NCBI GenBank assembly: GCA_900318445.1
Contig: ONKO01000001.1
Coordinates: 62,001 to 126,000 of the forward strand
Length of the DNA: 64,000 nt
Reading direction: 5' to 3'
DNA from: an uncultured Bacteroidales bacterium
Lineage (GTDB): Bacteria > Bacteroidota > Bacteroidia > Bacteroidales > UBA932
A program made the position numbers and the translations under genes. The notes beneath the pieces are model-generated. The model saw only the letters and a list, made by a program, of their open reading frames with translations, was not told the origin of the DNA and did no database searches. This document shows positions 58,186-64,000 of this stretch, piece by piece (the first letter of the stretch is position 1; every line of letters starts with the position of its first letter).

Positions 58186-60375
58186 ATGACCTCTTTATTC
58201 TATTTGGTTCCGGCAGCCGCGCTGCTGGCGCTCCTCTTTGCCTGGATCTTCTTCCGGCAGATGATGAAGGAGAGCGAGGGAACCCCCACCATGAAAGAAA
58301 TCGCACAGTACGTGCGCGAAGGTGCCATGGCGTACCTCAAGCAGCAGTACAAGGTTGTGATTATTGTATTCGCCGTGCTGGCCGTGCTCTTTGCCGTGCT
58401 GGCCTATGGCTTTGGCGTGCAGAATCCCTGGGTGCCGTTCGCCTTCCTCACCGGCGGCTTCTTCAGCGGCCTGGCAGGCTTTGTGGGCATGAAAACGGCC
58501 ACCTTCGCCAGTGCCCGTACGGCCAACGCCACCATGCGAAGCCTCAACAGCGGCCTCAAGATTGCATTCCGCAGCGGCGCTGTCATGGGCCTCACCGTGG
58601 TGGGCCTGGGACTGCTCGATATCGCCATCTGGTGGCTGGTGCTGAACGCCTTCGTGCATGAGGCCTCCGAGGCCCAGACGCTGGTTGTGATTACCACCAC
58701 CATGCTCACCTTCGGGATGGGCGCTTCCACGCAGGCGCTGTTTGCCCGCGTTGGCGGCGGCATCTATACCAAGGCGGCCGATGTGGGCGCCGACATCGTG
58801 GGTAAAGTGGAACAGGATATCCCGGAGGACGACCCCCGCAACCCCGCCACCATCGCCGACAATGTGGGCGACAACGTGGGTGACGTCGCCGGCATGGGCG
58901 CAGACCTGTACGAGAGTTACTGTGGCTCCATCCTCGCCACCATGGCGCTGGGCGCATCGGCCTTCTTTGCCGATGGTACCGCGGTGCAGATGCGGGCCAT
59001 CCTGGCTCCCATGACCATTGCCGCCATCGGCGTGGTGCTCTCCATCCTGGGCATCTTCGTGGTGCGCACGAAGGAGGGAGCCAACCTGCAGGACCTTCTG
59101 GGCTCGCTGAGCCGCGGAACCAACCTCGCAGCCGTCCTCATTGCGGTGTGCTCCTTCGGCATCTTCCGGCTCCTCGGATTCCCCAACTGGTGGATGCTGT
59201 CCCTGAGCGTAGTGAGCGGCCTCCTGGCGGGCGTCATCATTGGCAAGGTAACCGAGTACTATACCTCGCATTCCTACAAGCCCACGCAGAAGCTGGCCGA
59301 GAGCTCGCAGACCGGTCCTGCCACCGTCATCATCAACGGTGTGGGCCTGGGCATGATTTCTACCGCAGTTCCGGTGGTCACCATCGCCTGCGCCATCCTG
59401 CTGGCCTATGGCTTTGCCACGGGCTTCAACTTCAGCGTAGATACACTTAGCCATGGCCTGTACGGCATTTCCATCGCCGCCGTGGGCATGCTCTCTACCC
59501 TGGGCATCACCCTGGCGACGGACGCCTACGGCCCCATCGCCGACAACGCAGGCGGCAACGCGCAGATGAGCGAGCTGGACCCTTCCGTCCGTGAAAAGAC
59601 CGACATCCTGGACTCCCTGGGCAACACCACAGCCGCTACCGGCAAGGGCTTTGCCATCGGCAGCGCCGCCCTCACGGCTCTGGCACTGCTGGCTTCCTAC
59701 ATCGAAGAGATCAAGATTGGCCTGGGACACATCGGGCAGTCTGTTTTGGAGATTGGAGACCGCACCGTGGAAACGGTATCGGCTACCATCATGGACATTG
59801 TGGACTACTATGACATTACCCTCATGAACCCGATGGTGCTGGTGGGTGTATTCGTGGGCTCCATGATGGCCTTCCTGTTCTGCGGCCTCACCATGAACGC
59901 GGTAGGACGCGCCGCAGAGAAGATGGTGGTGGAAGTGCGCCGCCAGTTCCGCGAGATTGCGGGCATCCTCGAAGGCAAACAGCGCCCGGACTACACCTCC
60001 TGCGTGCGCATCTCCACCAAGGCCGCACAGCATGAGATGATCTTCCCGTCCCTCCTTGCCATTATCGTTCCCATGCTGGTGGGCATCGTACTGGGCCCTG
60101 CGGGCGTTATCGGCCTGCTGGCAGGCGGCCTCGGTGCCGGCTTTGTGCTGGCTATTTTCCTGGCCAACTCCGGCGGTGCCTGGGACAATGCCAAGAAGTT
60201 TGTGGAAGAAGGCCACTTTGGCGGCAAGAACTCCGCTTCACACCATGCCACCGTTGTGGGTGACACGGTGGGCGATCCTTTCAAGGACACCTCCGGCCCT
60301 TCGCTCAATATCCTCATCAAACTCATGAGCATGGTGTCGATTGTGATGGCTGGGCTCACGGTCATGCTGCACTAA
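58186..60375 (+). CDS. hppA: Membrane-bound pyrophosphatase, ion-pumping
   Basis: This 729-aa protein with about 16 helices couples hydrolysis of pyrophosphate to ion pumping. Active-site motifs are [18 protein letters not shown] and [20 protein letters not shown], the later [20 protein letters not shown], and the final [16 protein letters not shown]. In the segment [21 protein letters not shown], Ala and Thr occupy the positions that mark potassium-dependent enzymes; most such enzymes in Bacteroidota pump sodium. It clears PPi made by biosynthesis and charges the membrane. It is the last gene before a repeat-rich non-coding stretch. Confidence 0.95.
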   Translation: MTSLFYLVPAAALLALLFAWIFFRQMMKESEGTPTMKEIAQYVREGAMAYLKQQYKVVIIVFAVLAVLFAVLAYGFGVQNPWVPFAFLTGGFFSGLAGFVGMKTATFASARTANATMRSLNSGLKIAFRSGAVMGLTVVGLGLLDIAIWWLVLNAFVHEASEAQTLVVITTTMLTFGMGASTQALFARVGGGIYTKAADVGADIVGKVEQDIPEDDPRNPATIADNVGDNVGDVAGMGADLYESYCGSILATMALGASAFFADGTAVQMRAILAPMTIAAIGVVLSILGIFVVRTKEGANLQDLLGSLSRGTNLAAVLIAVCSFGIFRLLGFPNWWMLSLSVVSGLLAGVIIGKVTEYYTSHSYKPTQKLAESSQTGPATVIINGVGLGMISTAVPVVTIACAILLAYGFATGFNFSVDTLSHGLYGISIAAVGMLSTLGITLATDAYGPIADNAGGNAQMSELDPSVREKTDILDSLGNTTAATGKGFAIGSAALTALALLASYIEEIKIGLGHIGQSVLEIGDRTVETVSATIMDIVDYYDITLMNPMVLVGVFVGSMMAFLFCGLTMNAVGRAAEKMVVEVRRQFREIAGILEGKQRPDYTSCVRISTKAAQHEMIFPSLLAIIVPMLVGIVLGPAGVIGLLAGGLGAGFVLAIFLANSGGAWDNAKKFVEEGHFGGKNSASHHATVVGDTVGDPFKDTSGPSLNILIKLMSMVSIVMAGLTVMLH

Positions 60376-60570
60376 CGTGCAGCGTTATTGCCCCACGTTA
60401 CCCCCTCCCCAAACCCCTCCCCTCGGGGGAGGGGCTATAGAACGTGCAGCACGTTATTGCCTCACGTTACCCTCTCCCCAACCCCTTCCATCGGGGAGGG
60501 GCTATAGAACGTGCAGCACGTTATTGCCTCACGTTACCCTCTCCCCAACCCCTTCCATCGGGGAGGGGCT
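60374..60570. repeat. Three tandem 67-bp repeats with C-rich hairpins
   Basis: Copies begin at 60374, 60441 and 60508. The last two are almost identical and the first is more diverged. Each carries AACGTGCAGCACGTT (a palindrome, partly lost in the first copy) and a hairpin of CCCTCCCC against GGGGAGGGG around about 14 nt. The first copy overlaps the hppA stop codon. The array may end transcription of hppA or form stacked RNA hairpins; the C-runs also give G-rich runs on the other strand. Confidence 0.85.
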
Positions 60571-60618
60571 TTGGGACGCAGCCGTGGATGTAACTATCTA
60601 AAGGTCAGAACATTACGT

Positions 60619-60655
60619 AAAAATGCCTAGTGAAATTTTACTAGGCGTTTTTGAT
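60619..60655 (+). terminator. Rho-independent terminator
   Basis: A 7-bp stem GCCTAGT / ACTAGGC (60625-60631 with 60640-60646) with a TGAAATTTT-type loop is preceded by AAAAA and followed by GTTTTTGATT. It probably ends transcription coming from hppA. Confidence 0.75.
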
Positions 60656-60720
60656 TATTGTGTTATTAATCAACGCGTTAGCTCCACACAACGCGAGCAT
60701 AGAACAGAACACAGGCACAG

Positions 60721-60980
60721 CAGCAGCGGTTCTGCGGAGGGGGGAGACCCTCCCGGGTGGCTTGTCCACCCCCGGACAAGGGCAGGGGGAGGGGCCCGCC
60801 GGAGACAAGTTCCCGCGAAGCGGGGACGCAGGAAACGGTGGGAGGGGCCGGAGTGAGCGATGGGAGTGAGCGACGGGAGTGACGGGCGCGAAGCATGCGA
60901 GCGCCCCGAACTCCCAAGCGAATGAACCAAGCGAACGGAGTCCCCCGGGAGGGTCTCCCCCCTCCGCGGAAGCGCTGCGG
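60721..60980. repeat. 260-bp element bounded by 40-bp inverted repeats
   Basis: The left arm (60721-60760) and right arm (60941-60980) are inverted repeats matching at about 35 of 40 positions, with a common core GGAGACCCTCCCGGG. The 180-bp interior is GC-rich and contains GAGTGAGCGAYGGGAGTGA-like direct repeats and short hairpins. Frames on both strands exist but have no ribosome site or family resemblance. It may be a non-autonomous mobile element or a structured RNA. Confidence 0.7.
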
Positions 60981-61014
60981 CAAGAGCCCACACCACACAC
61001 AGCAAAGGCCAGTC

Positions 61015-61150
61015 CCTTACCGCGTTGACACGCAGAATGCACAGGAGGCCGATTTCATGTCGACGCGGCAGCGTTTTGGGCCGTTTTGGCCGAAATCCTT
61101 ACCGCGTTGACACACAGAACGCGCAGAAGGCCGATTTCCTGTCAACGCGG
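61015..61150. repeat. Pair of 54-bp hairpin repeats
   Basis: Two direct copies, 61015-61068 and 61097-61150, are separated by 28 bp. Each is a hairpin with 11-nt arms (CCGCGTTGACA against TGTCRACGCGG) and a 27-nt loop containing GGCCGATTTC. The layout resembles the pair at 3109-3210: a doublet of similar length and a GGCCGAT-type centre, but with different arms. Confidence 0.75.
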
Positions 61151-61359
61151 TCGGGTGCTACTGGTGAGGTGGTGGGAATAAACGTGGCGATCGTGGAGAA
61201 ATGGGGCGCTGCAGGCGAGAAAGGGGTGCTGCTGAAGGGAATGGGGTGCTGCTGGTGGAAATAGGGACCGGAAGTGGTGGAGGCACTAGAGAGATGGTGG
61301 TAATACTGCTAGGCAGGGGCTGGCGGTTTTCGGAGTTTTTCTGTATCTTTGCAATTCTT
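61151..61359 (+). promoter_or_regulatory. Purine-rich spacer with the promoter of the SGNH genes
   Basis: Most of this stretch is G-rich, low-complexity DNA with GGGGTGCTGCTG repeats and no supported gene. TATCTTTG at 61344-61351 is a good -7 element; a TTTTCGG segment lies upstream at slightly short spacing. The ATG at 61360 follows the -7 element by only 8 nt, so the transcript would be almost leaderless. Confidence 0.55.
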
Positions 61360-62793
61360 ATGAAAGCACGGCAGGTACTGATATTCTTTGCGGGCGTCTT
61401 CGCCATGATGGGCATGCTGTGGCTGGCAGTGCCGGCCGATGGCGTGCCGGTGGGACCGGTTACGGTGCGGTTTGCGTCGTACCAGCGCACGCTGCAGGAA
61501 GCGGCCGAAAAGAAGGTGGACGTGGACTCGGTGCTCACCGGCATTGCCAACCGCTTCCGGATGCAGGACGACACCCTGCAGTTCTACCGCCGCTTCTTCT
61601 ACGAGAACCCGGACCGCATCTACCTTCCCGGAAACGACTATCGCTTCTTTGACGATGTGTTCAAGGAGATGGAGACGGCCGGAAGGCAGAACCGTACGGT
61701 TCGCGTCGTGCACTACGGAGACTCCCAGATTGAACTGGACCGCATCTCGCAGGACCTGCGTGAGGCTCTCCAGGGCCGGTTCGGCGGCCAGGGAACGGGA
61801 CTATTCCCGGCCCTGAGCAACGTGCCGTCGGCCAGTATTTCCAAAAGCGCCAACGGAGCGTTCACCCAGTACACCATGTACGGGGACTCCACCACGGTAC
61901 GGGCCGGCCACAACCGCTACGGCATGCTGGCACAGGTGGTGCAGCTCACCGGCGGCGGTACCATCTCCCTCCGGGGCTCCAAAAACAAGAATGCCCGGGA
62001 AGGCGTCAAGACCTTCTCCAGCGTAAGCCTCCTCTACGGCCGGGCCAGCCAGGGTTTTGACGTGAAGGTTGTCTCCGACACCCTGAAGCCCGCACCCGTG
62101 AAGACCGTGGGCGAAGGCGGAGCCACCTTACTCACCTGGACGTTCCCGCGGCCGGTAGAGAAAGCAACCCTCCGTATCTCCGGCAGCGCCGAGATTTATG
62201 CTGTCGGGGCCGATGGCAGTTCCGGCGTGGCTGTGGACAACATCCCGCTGAGAGGCTGCTCGGGCACCATTTTCCACCGCATCTCCAAGCCGCTGATGAC
62301 AGACTGCTTTGCCCTTACGGACACGCGCCTGATCATCCTTCAGTTTGGCGGCAACTATATGCCCGTAGCCCGTAACACAAAGGTCATCGAGCAGTATCAG
62401 GAGCAGATTGCCCGCGAAATCCAGTATTTCCACGAGGTGGCTCCCCAGGCGAAAATCCTGTTCATCGGCCCGTCCGACATGGGAAAGAGCGTGAACGGCC
62501 GCATCGTCACCTGGCCCAACCTGCCCACGCTGGTAGACTCCCTGCGGTCTACGGCCCTTTCGAACGATGCCGCCTACTGGGACCTCTTCCGCATGATGGG
62601 AGGAGAGAATTCCATGGTTCAGTGGGTCAAGCACCGTCCTGCCTATGCCGGGCCGGACTACATCCACTTTACCTCGGAGGGCGCCAGGAAGGTGGGAGAT
62701 GCGCTCAGCCAGTCCATTCTCACCTGCTACAATTTCTATGAGCTCAGAAAAACCTATCCCGCAAGAAAGGTGGAGGAGGCCATGCATCCATGA
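61360..62793 (+). CDS. SGNH-fold protein of a surface O-acetylation module (first copy)
   Basis: This 477-aa protein has an N-terminal membrane anchor or uncleaved signal (about 5-25). An SGNH-like domain follows: the nucleophile Ser in HYGDSQIE (about residue 122), a beta-rich insertion, Q-F-G-G-N for the oxyanion hole, and Asp/His in DYIHFT near residue 441. Proteins like this are encoded before MBOAT acyltransferases and transfer or remove acetyl groups on exported polysaccharide. The start at 61360 is preferred because upstream codons give a Gly/Arg-rich run typical of non-coding GC-rich DNA. The next gene overlaps by ATGA. Confidence 0.8.
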   Translation: MKARQVLIFFAGVFAMMGMLWLAVPADGVPVGPVTVRFASYQRTLQEAAEKKVDVDSVLTGIANRFRMQDDTLQFYRRFFYENPDRIYLPGNDYRFFDDVFKEMETAGRQNRTVRVVHYGDSQIELDRISQDLREALQGRFGGQGTGLFPALSNVPSASISKSANGAFTQYTMYGDSTTVRAGHNRYGMLAQVVQLTGGGTISLRGSKNKNAREGVKTFSSVSLLYGRASQGFDVKVVSDTLKPAPVKTVGEGGATLLTWTFPRPVEKATLRISGSAEIYAVGADGSSGVAVDNIPLRGCSGTIFHRISKPLMTDCFALTDTRLIILQFGGNYMPVARNTKVIEQYQEQIAREIQYFHEVAPQAKILFIGPSDMGKSVNGRIVTWPNLPTLVDSLRSTALSNDAAYWDLFRMMGGENSMVQWVKHRPAYAGPDYIHFTSEGARKVGDALSQSILTCYNFYELRKTYPARKVEEAMHP

Positions 62794-63971
62794 AAAAGCG
62801 GCTTCTCCTTTGCCTTATAACCCTTCTTGCGCTGGTTCCCGCCGGGGCCCGCGTGCCGCATTATCCGTTTGTGAGAGGAGACCTCAACACCCTGGAAATG
62901 CCCGCCGGAGCATCCCCTACCTATAACCGTTTCCTGCGCAAGCTGGACACGCTCATCGCAACGGGAGGAGTAGACGTGCGCGTCCTGCATGTGGGCGGAT
63001 CGCACGTCCAGGGCGGCACCTGGAGCGACCGTCTTCGCCGTAACTTCCTGAGCCTCAGGTATGGGGCCGATGGCGGCCGCGGCCTGGTCTTCCCCTTTTC
63101 GGCCGCCGGCACCAACACCCCCTCGAGCTACAGCAGTTCCTATGCCGGCAACTGGGAGGGCGTCAACTGCCTCAAGCCCCACGATGTCACGCTGGGACTC
63201 ACCGGCATGGCCGTGACGGCCCGGGATACATCGGCCCGGGTAGTGATAGACCTTCTGCCCCGCGAAGCACATCTCCTGCAGCAGCGCTACACCTTCAACC
63301 GGGTGGACGTGCTGGGAGAAGGCACGCTGGAACCCGTCCTGCTTCTGGGCAAAAAAGATACTTTAAGAGGCGTCAAAGGCCATTTCGTGCTCCCCTTCTA
63401 TACCGACTGGGTACAACTGGGCTTTGAAGGGAAAGGCTACTACACCCTTCGCGGCCTGTACCTGGACAAGCCGGGCCAGGGCTTCAGCCTCATGGAAGCG
63501 GGCGTGAACGGCGCTTCCACCACCGCCTGGCTCCGCTGCGAGCTGTGGGAGCAGGACCTCCGGCGCGTGATGCCAGACCTTGTCATCTTCTCCATCGGCA
63601 TCAACGATATTCAGGGGGCCGATTTTGACGTGCACCGCTTCAAGGAGCACTACCGGGAACTCATCAAGGCCGTGCGCCGCGTAAACCCCTACTGCGCCAT
63701 CCTCTTCAGCGGCATCAACGACAGCTGGCGCCGCCGGGACGTGAACAGCCACACGGAGGCGGCAGAGAAAGCCTTCCGGGAACTGGCCAAAGAGTGCGCC
63801 GGGGTGTTCTGGGACTGGTACAAGGTCATGGGAGGCTATGGCTCCATGGCCCGCTGGCAGGAAGCCGGCCTGGCCCAGGCAGACAAGGTACACTTTACTC
63901 CGGCCGGCTATAAACTGGTGGCAGACCTTCTGTTTGACGCTATCATCGACAGTTATCACAAACGCAGATGA
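62790..63971 (+). CDS. SGNH-fold protein of a surface O-acetylation module (second copy)
   Basis: This 393-aa exported protein (signal peptide 1-20, AGA) is a shorter relative of its neighbour. It has the nucleophile Ser in HVGGSHVQGG (about residue 70), an Asn in FSIGINDIQG for the oxyanion site, and Asp/His in DKVHFTPAGY near residue 372. The beta-sandwich in the middle (about 130-240) may bind glycan. Two SGNH genes in a row followed by an MBOAT gene is a recurrent arrangement in Bacteroidota; the exact division of labour is not known. It overlaps the genes on both sides by 4 nt (ATGA). Confidence 0.82.
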   Translation: MKKRLLLCLITLLALVPAGARVPHYPFVRGDLNTLEMPAGASPTYNRFLRKLDTLIATGGVDVRVLHVGGSHVQGGTWSDRLRRNFLSLRYGADGGRGLVFPFSAAGTNTPSSYSSSYAGNWEGVNCLKPHDVTLGLTGMAVTARDTSARVVIDLLPREAHLLQQRYTFNRVDVLGEGTLEPVLLLGKKDTLRGVKGHFVLPFYTDWVQLGFEGKGYYTLRGLYLDKPGQGFSLMEAGVNGASTTAWLRCELWEQDLRRVMPDLVIFSIGINDIQGADFDVHRFKEHYRELIKAVRRVNPYCAILFSGINDSWRRRDVNSHTEAAEKAFRELAKECAGVFWDWYKVMGGYGSMARWQEAGLAQADKVHFTPAGYKLVADLLFDAIIDSYHKRR

Positions 63972-64000
63972 GCATGTGGGATGTCATACGGGATTTCCTT
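63968..64000 (+). CDS. Start of a probable MBOAT O-acyltransferase, cut by the window end
   Basis: Only 11 codons (M-S-M-W-D-V-I-R-D-F-L) are visible. ATG overlaps the stop of the second SGNH gene as ATGA. The short polar opening W-D-V-I-R resembles the N terminus of AlgI-like MBOAT proteins from Bacteroidota, and that is the gene expected after paired SGNH genes. The call rests mainly on context. Confidence 0.4.
   Translation, partial: MSMWDVIRDFL

Noticed and set aside
58195-60216. 673-codon minus-strand frame opposite hppA
   Set aside because: His/Gln/Gly-rich translation typical of the reverse complement of a membrane-protein gene; no ribosome site or homology.
60374-60570. Tandem 67-bp repeats considered as a CRISPR array
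   Set aside because: The units are contiguous with no unique spacers and there are no cas genes; it is a simple tandem repeat.
60623-61264. Several overlapping short frames on both strands in the repeat-rich region
   Set aside because: They follow the inverted repeats, have Pro/Arg/Gly-rich translations and no ribosome sites.
1-64000. tRNA or rRNA genes
   Set aside because: No cloverleaf-like or rRNA-like segments were seen in any intergenic stretch; nearly all of the window is protein-coding.

Overview
The window is a chromosomal segment from a member of the Bacteroidota, most likely order Bacteroidales. The evidence is a SusC/SusD pair, BACON, FISUMP and fimbrillin-like lipoproteins, TAnnTTTG-type promoters, a Cys-rich insertion in PheS, a DUF6377 regulator and a PheS/SecG/ClpB housekeeping block. 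Base composition is GC-rich for this group, so an uncultured gut or rumen lineage is plausible, but the genus cannot be named from sequence alone. No rRNA, tRNA, CRISPR array, transposase or phage gene was seen.

Layout. 1-6539 is housekeeping: the end of a TPR-like gene, secG, an N-domain-less clpB (minus), a secreted C69 dipeptidase (minus), a small exported protein and pheS. 6543-42791 is one polysaccharide utilization locus (PUL) read leftward from susC: 20 genes over about 36 kb, with no gap above 25 nt and eleven 4-nt ATGA overlaps. It holds susC, susD, five to seven surface lipoproteins, five endonuclease/exonuclease/phosphatase (EEP) domains in four proteins (one fused to GH97, one apparently inactive), a GxDLY SGNH esterase, an FAD/golvesin/DUF4886 fusion, a GH42/GH35-like enzyme, GH10, three GH3 and a symporter. 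GH10 plus GH3 points to a xylan-like or beta-glucan-like backbone. The EEP domains suggest that a phosphodiester or nucleic acid is also attacked; this is inference.

43077-50332 holds an AAA ATPase with twin palindromes in its promoter, a leftward operon of two tiny related peptides (49 and 48 aa) and a 1104-aa beta-helix lipoprotein, and a divergent DUF6377 membrane regulator. The peptide operon and susC share a promoter motif and a similar leader. Just after the regulator lies an 87-bp near-copy of the clpB leader, including its ribosome site and first codons, opening a 28-codon frame.

50333-60375 is a rightward phosphate/polyanion group: DUF47, a PiT-like membrane protein fused to a LuxR-type helix-turn-helix, an OprO/OprP-type porin, a lamin-tail lipoprotein, a CYTH-like protein, a CYTH protein, a DASS anion permease, MgtC and a membrane pyrophosphatase. 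60376-61359 is a repeat-rich non-coding stretch. 61360-64000 starts a surface O-acetylation module: two SGNH proteins and the first codons of a probable MBOAT acyltransferase.
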